Positions 44,134 through 54,500 of a stretch of DNA of 64,000 bases are shown piece by piece. The notes beneath the pieces are model-generated. The model ran no database searches. It was not told the origin of the DNA and worked only from the letters and a program-made list of their open reading frames with translations. The DNA is from Ulva prolifera (taxonomy: Eukaryota; Chlorophyta; Ulvophyceae; Ulvales; Ulvaceae), in the NCBI GenBank assembly GCA_023078555.1, contig CM041202.1, positions 4,770,022-4,834,021 on the forward strand, read 5' to 3'. The position numbers and the translations under genes were made by a program. Each line of letters starts with the position of its first letter. Positions within the stretch are counted from its first letter, which is position 1.

Positions 44134-44850
44134 TGTCACAATGCATGAGCCTGCGGGTGTCACAATGCATGCGCTTGCGTGCAGCAGTGTGGTGACAGGT
44201 GCACCCATGCACGGGCGATCCGCGGATCCAGTGTAGGGGTAAGCCGCCAGCCAGGATTGACTCGATGTAGTGAGGGAGATCCTGCGAGGATTTCCCGGCG
44301 TAACCTTGAGTGTTCAGTGTGTATATAAGGATGTGCACACTGAGATCTGTAACCATTCTCTTCACTGTTTCACGGTACTAGTTGTATCTTGTCTCCCCTC
44401 AGCATCTCTCTAGTTCTACCTCTGTGCACAGCAGGTATGAGATGCTGGCCTCCTGACTTGACATAAGACTGCGCGTCTGACCTGACGAAGGATAGACTTT
44501 CTGACAGCGGGCAGCAGTGTGGTAACAGGTGCACCCATGCACGATCGATCTGCGGATCCAGTGCAGGGGTAAGCTGCCAGCGGGATTGTCCCGGTGTAGT
44601 CCAGCGGGATTGTCCCGGTGTAGTGAGGGAGATCATGCGAGGGTCTCCCGCCGTAACCTTGAGTGTTCAGTGTGCATATAAGGATGTGCATACTATGATA
44701 TGTAACCACTCTTCTTACTGTTTCACGGTATTAGCATCCCCTCCTAGCATGTCCTCGATTCTACCTCTGTGCGCAGAAGGTATGGAAATGCTGGCTACCT
44801 GACTTGACCTGCATAAGGACTGTGCGTCTGACCTGCATAAGATAGCGTTT
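44134..44850 (+). repeat. Copia-3 LTR with 330-bp internal tandem duplication
   Basis: Begins TGTCACAATGCATGAGC right after the PPT. A ~330-bp unit starting GCAGCAGTGTGG occurs at 44181 and again at 44511. Each unit has a TATA-like region (TGTATATAAGGATGTGCA near 44320; TGCATATAAGGATGTGCA near 44673) and a CTACCTCTGTGCRCAG downstream word. The second unit also has a 23-bp duplication (AGCGGGATTGTCCCGGTGTA twice, 44579-44622). The outer LTR end was not located. Confidence 0.75.
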
Positions 44851-44854
44851 TGGA

Positions 44855-45130
44855 CAGCCGGTACATGGCCATGATGGCCATGATGCGCTTGTCGCGCTTG
44901 TCGGTGTTGTTGCCGCCACGCGGCTCAGCAAGGACAAGCGAGGGGAGGCGGAGGAGTGCGGCGATGGGGGCTAGCACCTGGTGCAACGCACTTCGGCCTC
45001 CCGCCTCTGCCGCAGCCGACGAGATAGCCTCGAGGGCCTGGGCAGAGTAGAGGCTAAAGTCGCGGGTGAGCTACTGTGACAGTGCCCGCCTGATGAACTT
45101 GCGGGTGGTGCCGCCGCCGTAATGTTGGCC
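44855..45130 (-). pseudogene. Possible LINE upstream-of-RT fragment
   Basis: The minus strand gives LYSAQALEAISSAAAEAGGR, SALHQVLAPIAALLRLPSLV and LAEPRGGNNTDKRD. This resembles in style the region preceding RT in REL-type LINE proteins (leucine-rich helix then PRGG). The upstream 45130-45338 stretch has a Cys cluster (CECCGKGTW) that could be part of it. Assignment is tentative. Confidence 0.35.
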
Positions 45131-45325
45131 TGTGCGTGGACAGGCTTGAGCTGCGCGCAGCCCTTTGTGCTTCTTCGGCGCTTGCTTCCGGCACCCTCCA
45201 CGTCCCTTTGCCGCAGCACTCGCACTCAGATCTTGCTGCTACAACTTCATCTTTTGCTTTTGGATGTAGCTGCGCGCGCAAGAGCGTGATGGGCGAGCGT
45301 GCTGGAGCTGTGACGCCTTTTGGCA

Positions 45326-46870
45326 GGGGGGTCGGCACTCAGGTCTCATGCACGTCCAATTGAACCGCGAGCACCTCAGAAAGCTCCAGGACACAAGTCC
45401 TATAGACTCACAGTAACCTCTTGTAACGATTTTATGCAGTCTGGGCGCAACAGGCGAAAACGCCCAGCGAAATCGGTGTTTTTCGTGCAAAACTCCCGTT
45501 TTGCCCAGCGACGTCTCAAATGGCCTCAAATGGTGCCCAGCGTATGCCCATCGTGCTCAGTGGGCAGAGAGCACTCGAAAAACACTAGAATATGATGCCT
45601 TGCTGTTCCACTGTCTGCCGACTCCACTTGTGTCACCGTGCGGTGTTCGCGTCCGACCAGCACCATGGCGGGCGTGAATACTAGCGAGTCGAATCCCAAC
45701 GAGTACCATGATTCCGACGAGCTTACCGGACTATTAGCAAATATGCAGCTTCCTTGTGTGGTGAACAAAGAGCAGGTGGATGACGTGCTCCTTGCTGAGA
45801 GACTCGAAACATCGCGGCAGCTCCGGTGTTGTGAGCTTCATCTTAAGATAGCATTGTTGTCAGACTACCTACTTTGAATCCTGTCCATACAGTACTGAGT
45901 GAACCTCCGGATCAGTCAATGTAGCATGATACACTGCATTTCAGTGATCCTTTGCCCCTTGAGATCGCAGGGACAGCAGCACCGCCGACCAGATATATTC
46001 TTCAGAAGCGATCAGGGTGTTCTCTTGAAATGTACATGCCTATCATCAGCATGGACTGCAAGCAGGCACCATTCTACAAAATGGGAGGCTTGCGTAGGCA
46101 CGTCATTGTTCACTTGAATCCACACGAACATGCAGTAGATCCACGCACAGTGGTACAGCCTGCCATGGTCCTAAACATGCCCGATCTGCTGACGAGGGCG
46201 ATACACTGCATTCCAGTGGTACGGAGTCACACATGTATGCAACCAGGTCGTCACACGTGAGCTGGATGGAAGGACAAGCGTCACACATGCTATGAGGACA
46301 TGCCAATCAGATGTGCTGCAGAGTCTGTGCTTGGCTCTGTCGTGATCAACTGTTGACAACGCCCAGCGCTATGGAGTACAAAATGCAACAGCCAACCTGC
46401 CCCCCAGCCAGAGCAACAGAGCGCAAGCAACAGTATCGCCAGACCCGAAAAGCCATCTCAAATACCTCCGGTGATTATTCTGTGCATACCAGCTTCTAGC
46501 GACGCGGTCGATGGCGTCCCAGGGAAGCAAACATGGCAGAGCATGCACTGTGCCGCTCGCAGCAACACAACAGACGATTTATAACGCATCAGGATGCACA
46601 ACAGGCATATTAGGGTGTTCCAAAGCCATTGGGCATGCTTCCGGTGCCGCTGGGCGCGTTCTCGCGATCGCTGGGCACAATGGGGCCTTTTGCCCAGCCA
46701 TGCACGCGGATTTCGCGCGAAAGGTCGATTTCGCCCAGCGACTTAAAACATAGATACAGCAGCATTTATGAGGTTACTGTGAGTGCATAGACGTTCCCAG
46801 CGCTGTCTGGAGCTTTCTGAGGTGCTCGCGGTTCAATTGGACGTGCATGAGGCCCGAGTGCCGACCCCCC
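45326..46870 (+). mobile_element. DNA transposon with ~62-bp TIRs and CGCTGGGC subterminal words
   Basis: The ends are inverted repeats starting GGGGGGTCGGCACTC and nearly identical for ~62 bp (through GAAAGCTCCAG), then weakly to ~110 bp (ACTCACAGTAACCTC). CGCTGGGC/GCCCAGCG words recur near both ends (45452-45545 and 46650-46740), as expected of transposase-binding sites. A clear target duplication was not found, and similarity may extend a few bases outward (GACGCC), so exact limits and superfamily (hAT-, Mutator- or CACTA-like) are open. Confidence 0.7.
45665..45877 (+). CDS. 70-residue ORF inside the long-TIR transposon
   Basis: ATG 45665 in a good context (CACCATGGCG) to the stop at 45877. 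Product begins M-A-G-V-N-T-S-E-S-N-P-N-E-Y-H-D-S-D-E-L and is acidic, then more hydrophobic. It is probably the first coding exon of the parent transposase left in a deletion derivative. No domain recognised. Confidence 0.4.
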   Translation: MAGVNTSESNPNEYHDSDELTGLLANMQLPCVVNKEQVDDVLLAERLETSRQLRCCELHLKIALLSDYLL

Positions 46871-46879
46871 TCTTCAGGC

Positions 46880-47470
46880 GTCGCAGGGCGCCTTCTCTTC
46901 CACGTCGAGGTCATGCTCTAACAAGGAGTCCTCATAAATTAAAACCCTGCCACATTGCTTTTTTTCTGTGCTTCGCGGGCGGGTTCTTTTGCTGCGCTCC
47001 TAGTCGCTTCACGGACAGAGCCACCGGGACTGCAACGTGCAGCCACAAGGCGCTGGGCTGTATGACCACTGTCGTTACAGCGCTCGGAACTTCCACAGCG
47101 CAGCTCAAAATACAGACAAATGAGCCATAAAACAAAGCTAATTAATCAGATGCCAATATCTACTGCGAATCGTGTTCGCATGCCTGCGGCGCACAGGAGC
47201 AGAGCGCCACAGTAGCGTCACGAATACAATGGACGAGGAGTCAGGAGTGAGACTGCAGAAGGGGAGGCTCTTGAGGCTCCTGAGGCTGGTGTCAAATCGA
47301 GCGACTGTCTCCTCATTGTGCACTGCGTTCCTGTTCCATCATTTTTTTTGTGTGACCGGTGAACTGTCTGCCATCGGGAGGACTCCCGTAGCCACTGCCC
47401 ATGTGTGGCTACACGGGTGCAGCCTGCACCGGAGTCCTCGGTTTCATGCAGTAGTACCGCCCTGACCTGC
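46880..47470. other. No gene recognised
   Basis: Between the long-TIR transposon and the leader of gypsy-3. No recognisable feature apart from a short inverted pair GGACTCC/GGAGTCC near 47390-47445. Confidence 0.4.
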
Positions 47471-47687
47471 CCAGGGGTGCCGCCCGGTACATGAGCTATA
47501 GCTATGCCTCAGTGTAGCTGTCTCGTTGTTGTTGTGTCCCCGAATCCCGCGTGTAACTTGAGAAGCCCGAATACCCGTCCCCGTGCCTGTCCACCCGTGT
47601 CTGTCTGTCTGTCTGTTTGTTCATGCTCTTGCCCCTGCTGTCCATATGGTGTCGGTGACCGTCAAGATCCCTTGTCAATAGTGGTAT
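47471..47687 (+). other. Probable 5' LTR end/leader of gypsy-3
   Basis: Precedes the gypsy-3 gag ATG. It contains (TCTG)n near 47600 and ends GTCAATAGTGGTATATGCC. TGGTAT at 47682-47687 is a possible primer-binding-site start that overlaps the gag ATG region. The LTR limits cannot be set because no second copy lies in the window. Confidence 0.35.
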
Positions 47688-48327
47688 ATGCCAGAGGACC
47701 TCCAGGAGGTTCTGAGCCGACTTCGTGCGTTCGTCGAAGCGCACCCGAGGACGACGCTACCGAGTACGCTTGGTATTCCCCGCGACCAGCTACTCCAGGT
47801 GCTACAAACGCCCATGGCTGATCAACAGCTAGTGGATCAACTGCGTGATCAAGTTGCTGCATTGACTTCACAACTGTCCACACTTGCACAACAAGTGTCC
47901 GCGCAGTCCGTACCGTCCGCGCCCGGGGCTAGCACCCAACCGGGTGCCACGCCCACGTTGAACGCGAATTGGATTAGAGATGTTGAAAAGTTCAATGGCG
48001 ACGGCTACGAAGCCGCTAGAGAATTTGTCCGCAGCACCAAGAGTGCTCTGGTGTACGCCCCGTCGGGCATTGACGGGCACAAGCTCGCTCTCTCGCTTAG
48101 TAACAAGCTTACGGGCCCCGCGTCCGTGTGGTACGAGCAGTACTCTGCCACAAAGCCGAACCACAATCTCGACGAGTTCATTGAGGACTTCAAAGCGCGA
48201 TTCATTAGTGGTCGCAAAGCACAGGCTGCATTACGTGATTCGTTCTATGATGTCAGCAAGTACACAGGGTCATTCGATGACCAGTACCGCCGCATGTGCG
48301 AGCTTCTGTCCAATCTTGAAGACCCTC
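47688..48327 (+). pseudogene. Gypsy-3 gag, 5' part (split by gypsy-1)
   Basis: From ATG 47688: an N-terminal helix (LQEVLSRLRAFVEAHP), a coiled-coil-like segment (VDQLRDQVAALTSQLSTLAQ), a Pro/Ala linker, then the retrotransposon Gag core with WIRDVEKFNGDGYEAAREFV, KLTGPASVWYEQY and FIEDFKARFISGRKAQAALR. At 48327, after EDP, it is cut by gypsy-1 and resumes in the same frame at 58223. The joined frame would be 437 codons. Confidence 0.92.
48323..48327 (+). repeat. Gypsy-1 target-site duplication CCCTC (left copy)
   Basis: CCCTC at 48323-48327 is repeated at 58218-58222, directly outside both gypsy-1 LTRs. Confidence 0.97.
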
Positions 48328-49183
48328 TGTTGTGAGATACATCTCACTAGGCGCATGCTGGCGCGGCACACCTATAGACACCTAAGGCTGCAGCGCAGAC
48401 CACAACATGTGTCCTCGTAACTTGGACTGGCGTCTGTACAACGCCACTTATACATTATATACCACGTTAATTATTATTATGCATATATGTGCACGCAATT
48501 TCTGTACAGCGTCCTGTACACTCGAATCACAATGATACGTGTATGCCTGACACCTTACTGGACGTGGCTACGAGTGCACCAACTCGGCCAGCTTACGCAG
48601 CTATGCTTAGTTGGCACTGTATTATATCGGATTACCTGGACCAGCGCATTAGCGGTCATGTCCTACCCAAGTTAGATTGGTATCTTACAGACCGGTTCGC
48701 ATGCAGACCTCCCATGTGTATTTGTGAACTCACGCATGTTACGCGGCAGCCTTGGGGCTTCGCATGCATGCCCGCTGTTAGCAGGCACGGCTCCCACATC
48801 GAACACGAAATCAGTGTGCGATCAGCCTTCAGGCTCCGAAGGCCACATGCTTACTTTCTCCCGCAGTTACTCGGGATCTGGGGTCTGCGCTCTGCGCGAT
48901 CCGGCGAGGCCAGCTCTGACAGGGGGATCGACCTGGGCGCACACACCATCGGTATTTATACCGAGCGCTTGCTGGGACCAGGCACGTTTTTACAGTGATC
49001 TGGTTGGGGCGCCACCCATTCGTGCATCACATTGTATTGAATTCTTGCCTCTTTTCGCATCTGTCTGTTCTATTTCTGTCTGCCTGTACAGCCTTCGTGC
49101 TGCGGCGTTTAGCCCATTTTATTCAGCTGTCCTCGCGCAGCACCGTAGGTCCGTTCCGCCCCGGCGACTCAGAGACCTCTACA
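48328..49183 (+). repeat. Gypsy-1 5' LTR (856 bp)
   Basis: Begins TGTTGTGAGATACATCTCAC, in which GTGAGAT and ATCTCAC form a hairpin, and ends GAGACCTCTACA. A TATA-like TATTTATA at 48953-48960 lies in the inverted repeat CGGTATTTATACCG, the probable promoter, which would place U3 as ~650 bp. Confidence 0.97.
48953..48960 (+). promoter_or_regulatory. Putative TATA box in gypsy-1 LTR
   Basis: TATTTATA centred in the palindrome TCGGTATTTATACCGA; the same site recurs in the 3' LTR (57987-57994) and, inverted, in the solo LTR (9364-9371). Confidence 0.5.
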
Positions 49184-49194
49184 GGTATCGGTGA
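49184..49194 (+). promoter_or_regulatory. Gypsy-1 primer-binding site
   Basis: GGTATCGGTGA follows the LTR end (ACA) directly. It matches the copia-1 PBS except for the first T. The junction ACAG-GTATCG also fits a splice donor consensus. Confidence 0.75.
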
Positions 49195-49235
49195 ATTCAA
49201 GATCTCTGTCCTGATTATTCTTTTATTACTTGCAG

Positions 49236-51548
49236 ATGGCCAGCGAATTAGCTGCCCAAGCCATGGAGGACCCGGTTACGTGGGAATCCGCTCGTGAGTC
49301 GATCGTTACATGTGTCGATTCGAATTTTTCTTTAGAACAATGTCAGAATCCTGGCCTTGCTAGCTTCCCTCAGGAAGACTCAGACTTTATTCGACGTCTG
49401 TTTAGCATGCTGCTGTGGCTGCAAAACGTTATGGTGAATTGTGCTGCTGACTTTGACAAGCCGGCGTTCATGGCTGTGTGCTGGGATGCCAGACAGATTT
49501 TCTTAGAGTCTGACCTGCCGGATGACGAGGTACCCTTCCGACCTCTGGAGAAGAAGGTGTCTTCGGAAGCTGTTAAGCGTGCCCTTAAGGCGCCGGGTGG
49601 ATTTTTGTGCGCGGCTGATTGGGGCCCCGTGGACGGCCCCGTGCGCAACTTGCTTAGCCCGGCGGCCATGACATTGTTGGTCTGGCTCGGGCCTAGGTTC
49701 GCCAAGCCCCTGCTTGATCTGACTTTTGCTTTCTCCACCAATTACAAGTCGTTTACGCTTGCCATGTTGGCATGCCCTGTCCGTACCGACTTGTTAGGAC
49801 TGCTTGGCGTCAGGGAGCGGACTACGAAGTTACGTACCACGCCCGCTGTTAACAGCCATGGCGCTGCACTAATTAAGCTTGTGAAAGCCTCGGAGCCAAA
49901 AGTTTTTAATATTGTGCACGCAGTATGGCATGCGTTTACTAGTGCACGTTATTGTCTCAAAAGCGTGTCTGAAGTGTTCCCAACGGTCCACGTTTCGGAG
50001 ATTACCAAGGCGGAGGCACAACAGTATCGGGACTGCTCGGCAAGCGTCACCACCCAGGTGCAGTCAATCTTACCCATCCATTCATCACTGCCTGAGAGTA
50101 ACCCGAATTTTCTTGATGACAGCTCAAATACGTGGTTTCGTAGTGCTCAATATACATTTTCGTCGGTTCACATGCCCACAGCAGCCGCGTTGCGCGGCGA
50201 TCCCTTATCCGAATTACGCTGGCACAAGTACCAAAGCGACGTTTTGCATGCACGCGCGAATTGTTTGCAACTATCAGAGAAGCAAGTCATACAACATCTG
50301 ACCACCACTTTTTCTCGCACTGACCAACATGTTACGGTTGCGCAAGAAGCTGCTCTGAACCCTGAATGCACTGTCCGACAGTGGTTAGAAGTGATTAGAG
50401 ACTTTTACTTCACCAGCGGTCAGTTCAGACATAATATTGAACACGCGTGGCAGCGCTATGACGCGGCCGACTCTGCTGATTTTAATGAGCTTATGCACCA
50501 CATCAAAACTTACTATCGATTAATTTTCCTGGATTACACGCACATGCAAGGCAAGCAGTGCAAAGTGGATTTTGCTTGCATTTTGTTTACAAAACTGCAG
50601 CGTCTAATGCAGCCCACCTGCAAATCGACATTAGCTGATACCTTGCGCATGTTCTTACCCATGTCAACTTTACTAGAGAAATTTAACTTAGAGTTGAAGC
50701 CGTTAGTGGGCTTGAGTACGTTTCAAGCGGACGCGACCGCTGTTAAATTCATTACGTGGGCTGTTTCACAGCTTCAACAAGTCCGCGAGTCGGCCAACAC
50801 GGTCAAACGTTACACAGGTGATGCGCCTGATAGCAGGATCGATTATGCTATGTTAGTCTCCAAGCGCAAATCACAGGCACCTGGCACTCACGAACCCAAG
50901 CAGCAAGCCGCGGCCGCGATCTTACCTGGCCCACCGGCTAACAACCGCAATGGTTTGCAGAAACGCGCGGCTCCCTCAGGTCCCCTACCAGGCACCAGGC
51001 AGCCACTTATCCCTCAACTTAAAGAGCAGGCTAACTCAACGGACGAGGATACGTTTAGGCCATGGCTGCAAGGGTTTGTTCAAAACCCTGTGGTGCCGGC
51101 TGACCTGCGCAAGGCACTTAGCCTTGAGTTGGAAGGTGGCCCTACTTCGGTCCATGGCGCATTAGCTGCGGCAACGCACCCACTGCCTCCAGGAATTGAG
51201 CCTACATTTATGGTTACGGCAACACGCATGCTGCGCATGCATTATCTGTACCCGTTCAAGCAGTGTTGGTTATGCCCGTCGGCTAGGAACAATGCCAACC
51301 CCCAAGCTGGCCATCATCAGGTTGACCACTGCCCCACTTTTCTTTCACTTGTACCGCAGGCGTCTCGTGACGCATTCTTCGGGGAGGCTTTTAACAGGCG
51401 GCGCCACCTCACCCCGCTGCCCCAGCGCTACAACCCGGCCCGGCACCGCGATCGCGACAACAAGAGGGACCGGTGCGAACCCAACCGAAGAGGCTCTGAT
51501 ACTCAGGCCAAACGGTCACGCCCCGACCATCATCACCATGTCCGCTGA
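49236..51548 (+). CDS. Gypsy-1 Gag, 770 residues
   Basis: ATG 49236 is the first in-frame ATG (the frame is open from 49230) and directly follows ACTTGCAG. The N-terminal ~290 residues are an extension (e.g. FLCAADWGPVDGPVRNLLSP, then FAFSTNYKSFTLAMLACPVR) conserved in gypsy-4 Gag but not seen in usual Gags. The retrotransposon Gag core follows (WFRSAQYTFSSVHMP ... FLDYTHMQGKQCKVDF, ~290-480). A C-terminal Cys/His motif C-W-L-C-x13-H-x4-C (about 51268-51325) resembles a zinc knuckle with a long insertion. The end is Arg/His-rich, ending in four His. The stop is UGA at 51546-51548; the same frame stays open into pol. Confidence 0.9.
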   Translation: MASELAAQAMEDPVTWESARESIVTCVDSNFSLEQCQNPGLASFPQEDSDFIRRLFSMLLWLQNVMVNCAADFDKPAFMAVCWDARQIFLESDLPDDEVPFRPLEKKVSSEAVKRALKAPGGFLCAADWGPVDGPVRNLLSPAAMTLLVWLGPRFAKPLLDLTFAFSTNYKSFTLAMLACPVRTDLLGLLGVRERTTKLRTTPAVNSHGAALIKLVKASEPKVFNIVHAVWHAFTSARYCLKSVSEVFPTVHVSEITKAEAQQYRDCSASVTTQVQSILPIHSSLPESNPNFLDDSSNTWFRSAQYTFSSVHMPTAAALRGDPLSELRWHKYQSDVLHARANCLQLSEKQVIQHLTTTFSRTDQHVTVAQEAALNPECTVRQWLEVIRDFYFTSGQFRHNIEHAWQRYDAADSADFNELMHHIKTYYRLIFLDYTHMQGKQCKVDFACILFTKLQRLMQPTCKSTLADTLRMFLPMSTLLEKFNLELKPLVGLSTFQADATAVKFITWAVSQLQQVRESANTVKRYTGDAPDSRIDYAMLVSKRKSQAPGTHEPKQQAAAAILPGPPANNRNGLQKRAAPSGPLPGTRQPLIPQLKEQANSTDEDTFRPWLQGFVQNPVVPADLRKALSLELEGGPTSVHGALAAATHPLPPGIEPTFMVTATRMLRMHYLYPFKQCWLCPSARNNANPQAGHHQVDHCPTFLSLVPQASRDAFFGEAFNRRRHLTPLPQRYNPARHRDRDNKRDRCEPNRRGSDTQAKRSRPDHHHHVR

Positions 51549-54500
51549 GAAGCTGGCAAGCCATCCATTGCGTGCCCACAATGGGCGGCTGAGCCTTACA
51601 ATCTGGCACGAAAGTTAATACCGTTGAACGCGACTTGTTTCAACTCCGCATTTATGTCTGGGTCCCTGTCCTTGTTTGATCTACATGACCTTAAAGAAAA
51701 TATTATAGTGACTCTTCCATGCACAGACGCGGCGCAGGCTGCAGTTCGCCACATGCACACCATCAACATGCATGAACACAACATTACCGTCGTTATCCCC
51801 GCGCGAATTTTTGACTCGTCAGCATTTGTTCCGTTTTTACGTCAGCACTCCCCGTCCATGGTTGACGAGGCACGGCATTTGCTGGAGTATATGTCAGGCA
51901 ACCCTGTTCCAGGACACCAAAAGTACCACATATGCACAATGATCACGAATCAGCGTGTGTCAATTTTGCCAACGAAGAAAGCTGCAGCGGCGGTGTTGGC
52001 ACAGCAAGCGAGTTTCGTTGATCTTATATGCACGATGCCCACGCGCATTCACAACCACTTCGCCAGGGCGTTGGTGGACACGGCAGCAAACCATAGCATG
52101 ATCACTCGCGGTTTTTTGGAGCGCCATAACATCCCCTTTCTATCTACACACAGCGTAACGGTTGGAATTTCAGCATCGGAGGCACCATGCATAGGGTCTG
52201 TCTTGTTAAGTGCGCGGGTAGGACGACGGATCATTACAGTGAAATTCACAGTAGTGGACTCGCTGCCCGCGGCAGCGGATTCATTCCATCCGAACGAGGC
52301 ACTATTTGCACTTGATGTGATATCAGCCGTCAACATGTCCATCACTTTTAAACATCCGCGCATTGTTATTCATGTCCCACCAGTAAAACATGGACGCAAG
52401 AAGACGGGACAGCCCTACTTCCATGTCATTCACGCCAGCCACGCGCAAGTCACAACGGAATCCAGCCCACAGGAAGATTTCTTAATATCGCAACGTGAAT
52501 TGAAGAGTCTCACAAACAGGGCGAGGCGCGGTCAGCAGCCACTGTTTGTGGCACACATTAAATCCTCACATGCAGCAACAACAAATGTTAGTTGTGCCAG
52601 CACAAAACGAACCGGATACCTATCACGACAAAATGCTCCTGCACATGTCCCACAGGACACATCATGTATCCCTGCTTGCATTAAAGCGGTTGTGGACAAA
52701 CATCAAGCGCCTGGAGGCACGTTAGGGCCGCCACCCCCCAACACATCTGCATCCGGATTTGAAATGGACATTGACTTGTTGCCAGGCGCTAGGCCCAGAG
52801 CGGCGCGCCAGTATAGATTGACACCGAGGGAACAACTGGAACTGGAAAAGCAGCTTAATCATTTAATCTCCATGGGGTGGGTGCAACCCTCTGTTTCTCC
52901 TTGGGCTAGCTGTGTCCTTTTTGCCCCCAAACCTGGCGGCAAGTTGAGACTTTGCATTGACTATCGGTATCTGAACGAGCACACAATTAAGAACACATAC
53001 CCATTGCCACGCATCGACACGCTGCTAGACCAGCTGCAAGGGCACAAATACTTCTCAGCATTGGATTTGCAATCTGGCTATCACCAAATTCGTCTCTCGG
53101 AGTCAGCTGGCCCTAAAACCGCTTTTAGAACACCGGATGGCCTGTATGAGTGGAAGGTTATGCCGTTCGGCTTGTCCAACGCACCCTCGGTGTTTCAGCA
53201 CGCAATGAATGTTGTCTTGAAAGGACTTATAGGTAAGATTTGTCTTGCTTATCTCGACGATATTGTGGTTTTGGCACGATCGGAATCTGAACATGCGACG
53301 AACTTGAATCTCGTGTTAACCCGCTTAGCAGAGCATAACTTCTACTGCAACATGGATAAATGCCAATTTGCGCTGCAAGAGATTAAGTACCTAGGACATG
53401 TTGTCACGGCGGACACAGTCCAGCCGGACCCATATAAAGTTCAGGTGCTACAAGATTGGCCGGTTACAGACTTGCAAAAATCGACAAACAATATTAGATC
53501 GTTTCTCGGATTAGCGGGTTACTTCAGGAGGTTTATTCCGAAGTTCCCGACCTTGGCCGCGCCTTTGTTGCAGCGTATCAGCTCCAAGGAGCAGTTACCT
53601 TGGACGCTACAATGCGAACAGGCATTTACAAACATTAAACAATCTCTGGTCAACGCTACAGTTATGCGCCACCCGGATCTTAACAAATCATTTCACATCT
53701 ATACTGACGCATCAGATTATGCTTATGGTGCTGTGCTGACTCAGGAACATGAGGATACTCTCTGTCCTGTTGCGTGGATTGGCCGTAAATTGAATAAGGC
53801 TGAAGAAAATTATTATACACTAGAAAAAGAGCTTGGAGCGATTGTTTTTGCTTACCGCCAATGGCGATGTTATCTGGAAAACAATCACACAGTGTTTATT
53901 CACTCTGACCACAACCCCCTTAGATTTCTACAAACTCAAAAGAAGCTCACCGGCAAACATGCCAGGTGGCTCGAGTCTCTGTCCCGTATTGACTGGAAAA
54001 TTACTTACATTCCAGGGGACAAGAATGTTGTGGCCGATGCTGTTAGCAGAGCAACTCACTTGCCTAGCACGGAAATCACGTTGCATGACGGCCACACGCT
54101 GGCCGCAGAACGGCCTCACGAACCTTACCGAGCATTAGCACTGACAAGCCTTCTAGTGCGCAGGTCCACCGGCCCCGCACCGGATTTATCGGAGGCATTC
54201 CCTGCACTACCATTGTCACAGGCTCCATCACATGGCACGGCACTTATGGAGTCCCGCAGGGTTACCCCGTCGGCTTGGCAGTCTGCTCCACTTCCGGCCG
54301 CCACGAATTTATTCTCCCGCACAACACGGGGACAGCAGTTAACCTGGGCGCTGCAGCAGCTCAGCCGCCAGCCAAGCAACCCCGCTTACTCAGTCGTGCA
54401 GAGAATACTGGACCAGAGCAACCGCTCGCTACCGGCCACGACTCCGCGGCGGCCCCGGTCACAACCCCCGTTACAGGCTGCGCCCTCAACACGGCGCAGC

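Noticed and set aside
48489-49194. Conserved 169- and 156-codon ORFs in both gypsy-1 LTRs
   Set aside because: They are identical only because the LTRs are duplicates. Two overlapping frames are open, the solo LTR does not preserve them cleanly, and they overlap the presumed promoter.
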